From Acidobacteriaceae bacterium (GTDB lineage Bacteria; Acidobacteriota; Terriglobia; Terriglobales; Acidobacteriaceae), in the NCBI GenBank assembly GCA_030038195.1, contig JASHPJ010000080.1, positions 1-47,544 on the forward strand: a DNA stretch of 47,544 bases. Reading direction: 5' to 3'. The notes under the pieces are model-generated. The model did not search any database, was not told the DNA's origin, and was given only the letters and a program-made list of their open reading frames with translations. Below are positions 36,956 through 45,272 of this stretch, piece by piece (within the stretch, counting starts at the first letter, position 1; each line of letters begins with the position of its first letter). Both the position numbers and the translations under genes were made by a program.

Positions 36956-37855
36956 TCAATTCTTCCGCTCGACGAGATACCGCGCCACGGACTTCAACCC
37001 CTCTGCGCGGCTGCCATACGGCTCGAGCGCCGCAAACGCCTCTTCAATCAACTGCGCGGCATCCCGCAAACTCTGCTCCACGCCGTAGACCGCCGGCCAC
37101 GTCGCCTTTTCCGTCGCCTGGTCTTTGCCTGCCGTCTTGCCCAGTTGCACCGAGTCGACCGTCCTGTCCAGCACGTCGTCGACGATCTGGAAGGCAAGTC
37201 CCGCCTTGCGCCCGAACCGGTCGAGCCGCGCTACGTCGTCCGCGTTCGCGCCCGCGTAGACGCCGCCCGCCACCACGCTTACGCGGATGAGCGCGCCGGT
37301 CTTGGCGCGATGAATCGCTTCGACCAACTCTGGCGTGGGCTGGCGGCCTTCGCTTTCGATGTCCAGCACCTGGCCGCCGATCATGCCGTCTACCGTGCCC
37401 ACGGCATGCGCAATCAGTCCGATGATCTGCACCGTTGCCGCCGGCGGCGAGTCCAGCCCGGCCAGCACCTCGAAGGCCCGCGTCTGCAGCGCGTCGCCGG
37501 CCAGGATGGCGATGGCCTCACCGAAAACCACGTGGCAGGTGGGATGGCCACGGCGCAGGTCGTCGTTGTCCAGCGCCGGCAGGTCGTCGTGGATGAGCGA
37601 ATAGGTGTGCAGCATCTCGAGCGCCGCGCCCAGCCGCTCGATTCCTTTCGGTAAAGCCCCCGCAATCGTCACGCCCGCCTGCATGGCCAGCACCGGCCTG
37701 AGCCGCTTGCCGCCGGCAAACGTGGAGTGGCGCATGGCCCCGTGGATCGACGCTGGCGCCGTCTCTGCGCTCGGAATCAGCGCTTCGAGCGCCTTGTCGG
37801 TCAGCTCTGCGCCCTCTTGGATGAGCGATTTCACGTCAACTGGCATGACTTTCAT
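36956..37855 (-). CDS. ispA: Polyprenyl (geranyl/farnesyl/geranylgeranyl) diphosphate synthase
   Basis: A 299-residue trans-prenyl transferase that extends allylic diphosphates with isopentenyl diphosphate for quinones, undecaprenyl lipids or carotenoids. Motifs are GGKRLRP (48-54), the first aspartate-rich motif DDLPALDNDD (90-99, long DDx4D form of bacterial type), and the second in FQIVDDVLD. Chain length cannot be assigned without modelling; the residues before the first motif (MLHTYSLIHDD) suggest farnesyl to geranylgeranyl. It lies 18 bases after the upstream membrane protein gene and 3 bases before the sufT-like gene, so an operon is likely. Confidence 0.92.
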   Translation of the reverse strand: MKVMPVDVKSLIQEGAELTDKALEALIPSAETAPASIHGAMRHSTFAGGKRLRPVLAMQAGVTIAGALPKGIERLGAALEMLHTYSLIHDDLPALDNDDLRRGHPTCHVVFGEAIAILAGDALQTRAFEVLAGLDSPPAATVQIIGLIAHAVGTVDGMIGGQVLDIESEGRQPTPELVEAIHRAKTGALIRVSVVAGGVYAGANADDVARLDRFGRKAGLAFQIVDDVLDRTVDSVQLGKTAGKDQATEKATWPAVYGVEQSLRDAAQLIEEAFAALEPYGSRAEGLKSVARYLVERKN

Positions 37856-37873
37856 GATAGACGAGTTGTGCTC

Positions 37874-39736
37874 TCAGGTTGTTGACGGTTGTCTCCAGCG
37901 GCGCTCTGCCGTGAAAAGCATCACCAGCAGCAGTGCGCTCAGCACGCTTATCCAGCGGCTCGCCGTCACATCCGGGGTGGTGGTCCAGTCTGCCGTCACC
38001 GTCAATGGCCCTGCCTGGACGGGAAAGGCGATCAGCCCGTCCTCACGCTCGATGCGTGCTGCGGCGCGGTCGCCGGCGAGCGTCTGCCCGTTCACCCGCA
38101 GTCGCCATGCCGGATAGCGCAACAGCCGCAGTACCAGGTAGCCGCCGCGCGGTATCTCGGCGCGAATCCGCATGTGCTCCGGATCGGAGCGTGGATCGCT
38201 GACCGCACCAAACGTCGCCACGCAGCTTCCCTGGCCGGTGTTCCACACCAGGTTGTCGTCGTCGTCCAACTGGCCCAGCTTTGTCTCCGGATTCGTCACC
38301 AGGCATGCAGCCGGCAGCCCCATGGGAATCAACTCGAGGTTCGAGTCCGGCGGCTCATACTCAAACATGCCTTCAAAGCCAGTGGCCGAGCCGTAATCGG
38401 CCAGCGTGGAGGCTACCGTGTCTTCCGGGTTGCACACCGTGAAGAATGCCGTATTCGTATACGCCATTGCCGCTGCAAACGCCGCCGCGCATCCGCCCGC
38501 CACGGCCCACTGCCAACGCCTGCGCGCCGGCCATGCCGCCGCGGCAAAGAAGATGGCCATCGGCGCTTCCACCGCCTCGAGCCAGCGCCACGGATACTGC
38601 AAAAACCGCCACTCCGGCAGCAGGTGCCAGATGGGCCGCGACACCGGAAACAGCAGCACCAGCACTACTGCCGGAATCGCCGCCAGCACCATCCACCAGC
38701 GCCGCGAGCCATTCCACCTTTGCGCTGTGAGCGTCCCGCGCCGCCAGCACACGGCCATTGCTGCAAGCGCCACGGCGATCATGGTGATGCCGATGATCGA
38801 TGCCTGGCGCAGCACCGCGTCATGCAGCGCCAGCGCCGGGTCAGCGTGGCGCGCAAAGGCCCAGTTGTTCTCAAAGTTGTAGCCGGGGTCGCTGTAGGCC
38901 ATGCGGATATCCACCCAGGCGCGCTCCAGCGCCGCCGGCAGCAGGTAGGCGGCAATTGCGCCCATGCCCAGCGCCGCAGCCACCGCCGCGCGCGCCACCG
39001 GCGCCCACGACTTATGCAACACCGCCATCAGCGCAGCCACGGCCGCCAGCAGGTAGCTGGCAATCACGCCGAGCGGCGCATTCGAAAGCCACGCGCAGGC
39101 CAGCGCCAGCGTAAGCGGAACAGTGGAGCCGTCGAACGCCCGCCGCCGCCAGCCGGCTGTGGGATTCCGGTCATGCAGCGCGTACTTGAGCACCAGCGGC
39201 AGGCACACGCCCCCCATAAACTCAGGAAACGCCGACCGCTCGTACGCCGTGAACAGCGTAAAGCCGGAAAAGATCGAGACACAGCCGGCCAGCGTCGCAA
39301 CCGCGTCGTCGCAGGCTTCCAGCGCCAGCGCGCGCGTCGCCAGCCCGGTTCCGGCCAGGATCAGAAATGTGAGCGCGATGGGTGCGAAACCCCACGGAAA
39401 CAGCAGCCCCAGCGCCGCGCCCGCCATCCAGGTGAGCGGCGGATAGAAGACAAAGCGCGGCTCGCCCGCGCCGTAGTTCGCGCTCGGCGTCCAGTGCGGA
39501 TAGGGCAGCCCATGCTTCCACGCATTCGCGCAGTCGAGCCAGGAGACCAGGTGCACATCGAAGTCGTGCCCGCAGGAGTTGCCGCGCACGAGTTGCGGCG
39601 CAACGGCGATGAGCGCCGCGAGCAGAACGATTCCCGGTCCAGCAAGTCTCCCGCCCTTTCGCCAGAAAAAAGGCGAAAGGATGGGCCACGGACCGGAAAC
39701 TGATCCCTGATCCCTGATCCCCGAGCCCTCCTTCAT
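37874..39736 (-). CDS. Polytopic membrane protein, PTPS-related / GT-C-like
   Basis: A 620-residue integral membrane protein with about ten hydrophobic segments followed by a C-terminal soluble domain (from about residue 440). The block CGHDFDVHLVSWLDCANAWK and then YGAGEPRFVFYPPLTWM resembles the 6-pyruvoyl-tetrahydropterin-synthase-related membrane family, whose members share a GT-C-like layout and are thought to handle lipid-linked sugars or glycans. Function is not established. The ATG overlaps the acylase-gene TGA as ATGA. Its codons 4-13 are made of heptad repeats, so its start is unusual. Neighbouring prenyl synthase would fit a lipid-carrier role. Confidence 0.8.
   Translation of the reverse strand: MKEGSGIRDQGSVSGPWPILSPFFWRKGGRLAGPGIVLLAALIAVAPQLVRGNSCGHDFDVHLVSWLDCANAWKHGLPYPHWTPSANYGAGEPRFVFYPPLTWMAGAALGLLFPWGFAPIALTFLILAGTGLATRALALEACDDAVATLAGCVSIFSGFTLFTAYERSAFPEFMGGVCLPLVLKYALHDRNPTAGWRRRAFDGSTVPLTLALACAWLSNAPLGVIASYLLAAVAALMAVLHKSWAPVARAAVAAALGMGAIAAYLLPAALERAWVDIRMAYSDPGYNFENNWAFARHADPALALHDAVLRQASIIGITMIAVALAAMAVCWRRGTLTAQRWNGSRRWWMVLAAIPAVVLVLLFPVSRPIWHLLPEWRFLQYPWRWLEAVEAPMAIFFAAAAWPARRRWQWAVAGGCAAAFAAAMAYTNTAFFTVCNPEDTVASTLADYGSATGFEGMFEYEPPDSNLELIPMGLPAACLVTNPETKLGQLDDDDNLVWNTGQGSCVATFGAVSDPRSDPEHMRIRAEIPRGGYLVLRLLRYPAWRLRVNGQTLAGDRAAARIEREDGLIAFPVQAGPLTVTADWTTTPDVTASRWISVLSALLLVMLFTAERRWRQPSTT
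39700..39727. repeat. In-frame heptad repeat at the start of the PTPS-related gene
   Basis: CTGATCC is repeated three times in exact 7-base phase (39700-39720), with CCGAGCC next. Read on the minus strand it encodes residues about 4-13 (GSGIRDQGSV) of the membrane protein. Loss or gain of one unit would shift the reading frame. Confidence 0.7.
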
Positions 39737-42219
39737 GGCTCCAGCCGCAGCGTGTGCCGCGTCTGCGCCGCGACGGCCGGCGGCGTAAACGGCAGCGCAA
39801 AGGTTGTGCCGTTATACCAGTCGTTCCACTGGTCCTTGAAATACGGGCTCAGCGGATTGCCGCTCTCGCCCAGCACGATGCTCTCCGTCGATCCGTCCAC
39901 ATTGCTCCAGTCCATGATGAACCGCTGCGAAGGAGCCACGTTGCTCCCGATCTGCTTCACCGTCGTGGTGTCGCCGCTCATCGGCTGTGGGCCGGTGCCC
40001 AGAAGGTGTCCCGGAAACGGCAAAAAGCGCGCCAGCGGATGCTCGATGTCGATCGTGTGCCAGCTCCCGTAGCGCCACGCCGCAACATCGGCCGGCGCAT
40101 GCCCATCCTTCATGCCTTTCTTCACCGCTGCCGTCAGCAGCGCGTCCCAGTTCCTGTAGCCGGGCGGCAGCCAGTCGGCCCTGGCGTGCATCATGATCTC
40201 TTCTTCGGCAAAATTTTTCTCGCCCCAGTGGTAGTCGTACATCGTGCCGCCGAGCTTCGGCTTCAGAAGCATCGGCCACAGCGCCGCGCGGGTCCACGTC
40301 ACAATCGACGCAGCCGCCGAGTCCGTCGTGAGCCGGCCATCCCAGCTCCGCATCAGGTCGGCGGCCTTGTGCAGTTGCGCATCCGCGCCGGGCGTCTGGT
40401 CGATGGCGTAGGCGAAACGCTGGCCCATCTCCTGGTCCACTTCGCTGTAAATGTCGGTCTGCGTCGCCAGCATGTCTCGCGGCGTCAACTGGTCGCGCCC
40501 GCCGAGAGATTTATAAATGCGCTCCACGCGGTAGGGATCGATCCACTCGAGCGTGAGCGGATAGGGCGACTGCGGCGTGGTGACGCGCGCATTGGCCGTG
40601 GCCAGAAAGCCTGAAGGCGGATCGACCGCGTGCGGCATGTCCTCGAAGGGAATATACCCCTGCCACTCGTGCGCGTTGTCCTCGATGGGCACGCCCGCCA
40701 GTCCGCCGGGCCGCAGCGGCACGCGCCCCACCGCCTGGTAGGCAATGTGCCCCTGGTCGTCGGCGTAGACGATGTTCTGCGCCGGCCAGCACCACTGCGC
40801 CAGCGCCGCGGAGAACTCCGTCCAGTTCGACGCCGTATTCATTGCGTAAAGCGGCAGTGTTTCGAGCGCCGGATCGTAGAGGTTCCACTTGAGCGCGATC
40901 GTTCGCGGGTCGTGCATCGGGAGAATCGGGTTTACGATCGGCCCGTGATCGGTGGACTCGACGTCGATCGTCACATCCTTGCCGCCGCGTACGTGAATCG
41001 TCTCGCGATCCACGCTGAGCGGCTTCCACGTTCCGTCCGCCTCCAGGTAGTTGCCCTTGCCGTCGAGCTTCTCCACGTAGAGGTCCTGCACGTCGGCCAT
41101 CAGGTCGGTGAATCCCCAGGCCACATGGTCGTTGTGGCCGGCGACGATCATTGGGAATCCCGGCAGCGTGACGCCGGCCGCGTGCAATCCTGGCGCGCGC
41201 AGATCGGCCATGTACCACACGCCCGGCACCGAGAAGCCCAGGTGCATGTCGTTCGACAAAAGCGGCTTGCCACTAGCAGTATGAGTACCCGCAACCACCC
41301 ACTCGTTCGACCCCGCCGCGCATCCGTCGCAGGTGGGCAGCCCGAGCCGTTCAAGCAGCGCCTTCATATCGCCCGGCGTATCGGCAAAGGGCGCAAGCTG
41401 CGTCTCGGTCGGTGTGTTGTCCTCGTCGCTGTCGGTGGAAGGCGGTGGCTCGGGATGCGGCGCGCTCAAATCCACCTCGATGCCCGTCGGCGGATGGTCG
41501 CGCCACGAGCCCACCGGGTAGAGATCGGCTTCGAGCCTGGGGTTGCGCAGCTTCACCGCCACGTGACTGCGCCCCAGCTTGGCCGTGGCATGCGTATCCA
41601 GCGTCTGCACCATCATCAGCCCCACGCTGATCGAGTCCACGCCGGTCCATGGCCTGGGCGTGTAGCGCAGCAGCCGGAACTCCGGTGGCAGCGAGTCCGC
41701 GTGCCGGGCGATGTACAGATTCACGCCGCGCGCGTAATCGTTCACGCACGAGCGATCCCGCGCCGAAAGATGCGCATAAATCCGCTCGGCCACGCGGCGG
41801 ATGCCCAGCACGCGCTGCGTCTCGTCGTGCTTGAGGAGGCTTTTGCCCATCACCTCGGCCAGCTCGCCCTCGGAGCTGCGCCGGAACGCATCCATCTGCC
41901 ACAGCCGGTCTTGCGCCGTTACGTAGCCCTGCGCCACAAACAGGTCGTCCTGCGTAGCCGCGTCGATGTGCGGTACGCCATGCGCATCGCGCCGTACTGT
42001 GACCGGCATGGAAAGCCCGGCCAGTTGCACATCGCCATCGATTTGAGGCAGCGCCGCGCGCGTCACCGACCGCAGCCACAGCACAAAACCGCACGCGCCC
42101 AGCAACAGCAGAACCAGCAGCCCGCAAGCTGCCCACAGCAAAATCCGCGGCCAGCGGTGCTTTTGCCTGCCATACAAAGTGGCCCTGCGCGGCGGAGAGA
42201 ATGAAACGGAATCGGCCAT
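39733..42219 (-). CDS. Penicillin-acylase-family (S45) amidohydrolase
   Basis: An 828-residue Ntn-hydrolase of the penicillin/acyl-homoserine-lactone acylase group. One membrane helix (about residues 28-50) anchors the N-terminus, so the enzyme should be exported and tethered. Autocatalytic cleavage would occur between Gly303 and Ser304 in AAGSNEWVVAG, leaving Ser304 as nucleophile. Further family signs are VRRDAHGVPHI, YVTAQDRLWQMD (alpha subunit), GHNDHVAWGFT and the C-terminal SQRFIMDWSNVDGS. The substrate, whether beta-lactam, N-acyl-homoserine lactone or another amide, is not shown. The gene overlaps the polytopic protein gene by ATGA and starts a four-gene operon. Confidence 0.91.
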   Translation of the reverse strand: MADSVSFSPPRRATLYGRQKHRWPRILLWAACGLLVLLLLGACGFVLWLRSVTRAALPQIDGDVQLAGLSMPVTVRRDAHGVPHIDAATQDDLFVAQGYVTAQDRLWQMDAFRRSSEGELAEVMGKSLLKHDETQRVLGIRRVAERIYAHLSARDRSCVNDYARGVNLYIARHADSLPPEFRLLRYTPRPWTGVDSISVGLMMVQTLDTHATAKLGRSHVAVKLRNPRLEADLYPVGSWRDHPPTGIEVDLSAPHPEPPPSTDSDEDNTPTETQLAPFADTPGDMKALLERLGLPTCDGCAAGSNEWVVAGTHTASGKPLLSNDMHLGFSVPGVWYMADLRAPGLHAAGVTLPGFPMIVAGHNDHVAWGFTDLMADVQDLYVEKLDGKGNYLEADGTWKPLSVDRETIHVRGGKDVTIDVESTDHGPIVNPILPMHDPRTIALKWNLYDPALETLPLYAMNTASNWTEFSAALAQWCWPAQNIVYADDQGHIAYQAVGRVPLRPGGLAGVPIEDNAHEWQGYIPFEDMPHAVDPPSGFLATANARVTTPQSPYPLTLEWIDPYRVERIYKSLGGRDQLTPRDMLATQTDIYSEVDQEMGQRFAYAIDQTPGADAQLHKAADLMRSWDGRLTTDSAAASIVTWTRAALWPMLLKPKLGGTMYDYHWGEKNFAEEEIMMHARADWLPPGYRNWDALLTAAVKKGMKDGHAPADVAAWRYGSWHTIDIEHPLARFLPFPGHLLGTGPQPMSGDTTTVKQIGSNVAPSQRFIMDWSNVDGSTESIVLGESGNPLSPYFKDQWNDWYNGTTFALPFTPPAVAAQTRHTLRLEP

Positions 42220-42383
42220 CTGTCAGATACAGAATACCGCCGTGGCCGTGTCGCCTGAGTCATGCGTCGGCTGAATCAAAGTCAGGGGTGGGGCGCCTAT
42301 TCGTTTGCGGGCGCCCTACGAGACTGTCTCTGGCAGGATGAGCGGGATCTCCGTATTTTTGAACAGGACGACAGCCGTGTTAC

Positions 42384-42493
42384 AGCAGTTTTCCAGTTGC
42401 TGTAAGGGAGGCCACTGCTCTCCAGCGCCTTTTTCCTTAAGAAAAAGGCGCCTTACGCGCTGATGGCTAGGCCACGTGAACTGGAAAACTGCT
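42384..42493. repeat. 110-base palindromic element with 15-base terminal inverted repeats
   Basis: AGCAGTTTTCCAGTT (42384-42398) and its exact complement (42479-42493) flank an inner hairpin, GCGCCTTTTTC (42425-42435) with GAAAAAGGCGC (42441-42451) and loop CTTAA. It lies in the 364-base gap between the acylase start and the next gene, which otherwise shows nothing beyond weak promoter-like bases. Confidence 0.68.
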
Positions 42494-42583
42494 CTAGCTT
42501 ATGTGTCTGTGATATCGCCCGCCTACTACGCAGCGAGCGGCAGCATAAGACAGAGACAAAGCGTGAATGTATAAATCTGCGCA

Positions 42584-42949
42584 TCATCGCCCGCTCCAGT
42601 GCACGATCCCATGCATCCGTGGATCGCCGAAACGCGCAACAGGAAACTGATAGGCGAAGAAAAACCCTCTGTCCTGCTCCTGCATGACGGCGATCGGATA
42701 GCCAACCGCTCCCACCATCAATGCGGTGGCGAGTCCGCCTGCCGCGGCGGTTCGGGTACTGGCGCCTTGTTGCGAGGCGGCTATGCCGATTCCGATACCG
42801 GCGGCAGCCATCGTCGCCAGCAATGCCGGATGCCAGTTCACCTTGGGATGGCCGGGCAGCATCTCGCGGCTCAGGATGCCCAGCATGATCTGCGTCATCA
42901 ACTGCTCGCGCAGGGAAACTTCGCCGGTGCGGTTGAGCCAGAGTCGCAT
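42584..42949 (-). CDS. Chimeric protein: GntR-type N-terminus fused to a hydrophobic domain
   Basis: A 121-residue protein. Residues 3-33 (LWLNRTGEVSLREQLMTQIM and onward to LPG) follow the start of GntR-family regulators, where a helix-turn-helix ending LPSTRELA should come next. Instead the sequence turns to HPKVNWHP and then a glycine/alanine-rich hydrophobic segment (about 43-60 and 72-88) with a soluble tail ending HGIVHWSG. So this is a truncated regulator, a fusion, or a new family. AAGGG lies 8 bases before the ATG at 42949, which follows the CPBP protease stop by only 4 bases, so translation is likely. I do not name a function. Confidence 0.5.
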   Translation of the reverse strand: MRLWLNRTGEVSLREQLMTQIMLGILSREMLPGHPKVNWHPALLATMAAAGIGIGIAASQQGASTRTAAAGGLATALMVGAVGYPIAVMQEQDRGFFFAYQFPVARFGDPRMHGIVHWSGR

Positions 42950-42953
42950 CGTT

Positions 42954-44051
42954 TCAACCCTTCGCCGGTGCGCCGGTTTGCGCCGCCCTTGACCGGCCAT
43001 GCACAAGCAGCACCAGTCCGAGCAGCAGCAGGATCGCCACCAGCGCCAGCAAGCTGCCTTCGGGACCATCCGTTCCGCCGCTCAGCAGCGGATTGCCCGC
43101 CGGCGCAGTGGTCAGCAGATGTCCCTGCGCCGGAAGCCCGCTGTCTGCCGTGCCGAATACGTAGGACTCGGCCCAGTCCCACGCCGCGTGGCAGCCGATC
43201 GCCCACCACGCCGAGCCCATCACCTGCACGCTTACACAGAACACAAACCCCATGCACGCCGCGGCAAAAATGCCCGCCCAGTTTTCGCCGCCGTTGAACG
43301 TATGCACCATCCCGAAGAATGTGGAGGAAACCCACGCTGCCTGCCAGAATGCGCTGCGCGCTGCGCGCATTTTGTGGAGCAGGAGGCAGGGAAGCAGGCC
43401 CGCTGCGGCCGCTGCATAAACGCCGTACACCCCGGCACCGTCCGCATTCAGGAATGCGTAAGCGCACAGGCCGATCTGGGCCGCCAGCGCCCACCAGAAA
43501 TTGAGTCCGCGCGCAAGCGTGAACTGCAGATAACAGCGGAAGAGCCCTTCTTCCACGCAGGCCACCAGCAGAAACGTGCAGCCCCACAGCGCGGCGAAGC
43601 GCAGAATCGCAGCGCCAGCAAGGCCAGGCGCGCCAAATCGCAGCCAGCCACCCGCGCAGAGCATGCCGATGAGCGCCGCCATCCCCGCCATCCCTGCGCC
43701 CGCGCCCGATGCAAGGTGAATCCATGGCCGCGTGGCGGCAAGGTTGAAGTCCAGAATGCGCCGCTGCTCGATCGCCGCCATCAGCGCACCCGCGCCAAGC
43801 ATGGCCAGGAAGGGAATCGCCTCCTGCGCCATCATCGCTCCCGGCGTGTAGGCGTTCTGATCGCTCACCAGGTTGGCGGTCACGAACACCGTGCCCACCA
43901 CCATGCGGAAGAGATAGAACAGCCCGTACGCCAGCAGCACCGCCCACCCGGCGCGCAGCCCGTCCTTGCCGGCAAAGACCCACTCCAGTCCGCGGCTTTG
44001 CGGCGCATCCGGCGCGGGCGGCGTCTGTTGCGGTTGCAGGCTGGCGCTCAT
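42954..44051 (-). CDS. CPBP (CAAX-like) intramembrane metalloprotease
   Basis: A 365-residue protein with about eight membrane segments after a proline-rich cytoplasmic start. The active-site features of the CPBP family are seen: EEGLFR in the middle (EExxxR), FFGMVHTF with the first conserved His, and GCHAAWDW with a second His near the C-terminus. These enzymes cut prenylated or membrane peptides in bacteria, or protect against bacteriocins; the substrate is unknown here. A non-conserved segment follows the last helix (about residues 300-365). It is read on the minus strand with the chimeric GntR-like gene 4 bases downstream. Confidence 0.86.
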   Translation of the reverse strand: MSASLQPQQTPPAPDAPQSRGLEWVFAGKDGLRAGWAVLLAYGLFYLFRMVVGTVFVTANLVSDQNAYTPGAMMAQEAIPFLAMLGAGALMAAIEQRRILDFNLAATRPWIHLASGAGAGMAGMAALIGMLCAGGWLRFGAPGLAGAAILRFAALWGCTFLLVACVEEGLFRCYLQFTLARGLNFWWALAAQIGLCAYAFLNADGAGVYGVYAAAAAGLLPCLLLHKMRAARSAFWQAAWVSSTFFGMVHTFNGGENWAGIFAAACMGFVFCVSVQVMGSAWWAIGCHAAWDWAESYVFGTADSGLPAQGHLLTTAPAGNPLLSGGTDGPEGSLLALVAILLLLGLVLLVHGRSRAAQTGAPAKG

Positions 44052-44362
44052 TCCTCAACATTCTACGGAACAGCGCGCGTCCAGCCACACGGTCCCATCC
44101 CTGCCCGCGCGGTTAACCTGAACAAACCCGCAATCCGCGTGAAACGGCTCCCTGTTATTTTTCACTTTTTTTCATACGCGGTCCATGCAGGGCCGTGCTA
44201 GCGTGAGTGCGGTTTGCAGCGGAGTTCGTGCCTGCTCCCACCGCCGCAGCCGTTTTTCAACAGCCTTTCCAGTCCATTCCGAGGTCAAGCCACGGCGCTC
44301 CCCAATGCCCGGCACAACACCGGGGAGCGCGTGCACGCTGGAAGGCTGCGCAAGGAGGAACG

Positions 44363-45160
44363 ATGAAACTGAGCAAAAACCTGATCGTGACGCTGGTCCT
44401 GGTGTCGGGAGCAGCCGCAATGGGCTACGCGCAGGAGGCCTTTTCCGCGAACATCGACACCACCGCCGCCTGTGCCGGCCTTCCCTCGCACAACGACCTG
44501 CAGGCGGCCCTCACCTGGGCGCGCATGCAGTCCAACGGCGGATTCAACCTGGACATGTGGAGCACCGTCGTCAACCGCGATGGCGTCGTGTGCGCGGTGG
44601 CCTTCACCGGCGCCAACCGCGGCTCGCAGTGGCCGGGCAGCCGCGTTATCTCCGCGCAAAAAGCCAACACCGCCAACGCCTTCAGCCTGCCGCAACTGGC
44701 GCTCTCCACCGCCGACCTCTACAGTGCCGTGCAGCCCGGCGGCAGCCTCTACGGACTGCAGGCCAGCAACCCGGTCGATACTTTCGTCGCCTACGGCGGC
44801 AACCCCGCCGACTACGGCCAGGTCAACGACCCCATGGTGGGTGGACGCATCGGCGGCGTCAACGTCTTCGGCGGTGGCCTCGCGCTCTATAACAAGCAGG
44901 GCGTGCTCCTCGGCGCCATCGGCGTCAGCGGCGACTCTTCGTGCGCCGACCACAACATCGCCTGGCGCACCCGCAACCGGCTCAAGCTGGACTACGTCCC
45001 CGCAGGCGTAGGTCCAGACTCGGCCCGCCCCGACAACATTGTTTATGACATCACCCCGGCCAACGGCCTGCAGATCGGCGTAAGTGCCAGCGGATGGGGC
45101 CATCCCATCTGCAGCGCTGCCGCCGTCACCATATCGCAGACACTCCCGCCTGTGCGTTAG
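44363..45160 (+). CDS. Secreted GlcG/HbpS-family protein
   Basis: A 265-residue exported protein of the GlcG/HbpS (PF03928-like) family. Residues 1-24 form a signal peptide ending YAQ. The family core follows: DLQAALTWARMQ, WSTVVNRDGVVCAVAFTG, SRVISAQKANTANAFS, GGLALYNKQGVLLGAIGVSGD. HbpS-type members bind haem and some respond to oxidative stress, whereas GlcG members lie near glycolate genes; no such genes are near. The sequence has an extended C-terminus with a few cysteines (SCADHN, ICSAA). AAGGAGGA lies 4 bases before the ATG. It is a single gene ended by the hairpin at 45222. Confidence 0.83.
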   Translation: MKLSKNLIVTLVLVSGAAAMGYAQEAFSANIDTTAACAGLPSHNDLQAALTWARMQSNGGFNLDMWSTVVNRDGVVCAVAFTGANRGSQWPGSRVISAQKANTANAFSLPQLALSTADLYSAVQPGGSLYGLQASNPVDTFVAYGGNPADYGQVNDPMVGGRIGGVNVFGGGLALYNKQGVLLGAIGVSGDSSCADHNIAWRTRNRLKLDYVPAGVGPDSARPDNIVYDITPANGLQIGVSASGWGHPICSAAAVTISQTLPPVR

Positions 45161-45221
45161 CGCCTGTAGCGCCGGCGTGCTGTCGCCAGCGATGGAACGA
45201 TGAAAGCCGGCTCTTTCAACA

Positions 45222-45251
45222 AACGGCCACGGATTTCAATCCGCGGCCGTT
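45222..45251. terminator. Bidirectional hairpin terminator between convergent genes
   Basis: AACGGCC (45222-45228) pairs with GGCCGTT (45245-45251), and CGGATT (45230-45235) with AATCCG (45238-45243), around a 2-base loop. It is followed by CTTTT on the plus strand and would serve both the GlcG-like and BON genes. Confidence 0.65.
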
Positions 45252-45272
45252 CGCTTTTGCCCGGCTCCGCTC

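Noticed and set aside
37889..39703. Open frame of about 600 codons on the plus strand opposite the polytopic membrane protein gene
   Set aside because: Arg/His/Pro-rich sequence without domain or ribosome binding site; the minus-strand frame has membrane helices, a coupled start and family motifs.
40630..42204. Open frame on the plus strand opposite the penicillin-acylase gene
   Set aside because: Typical antisense shadow in GC-rich DNA; the minus strand holds all the S45 motifs.
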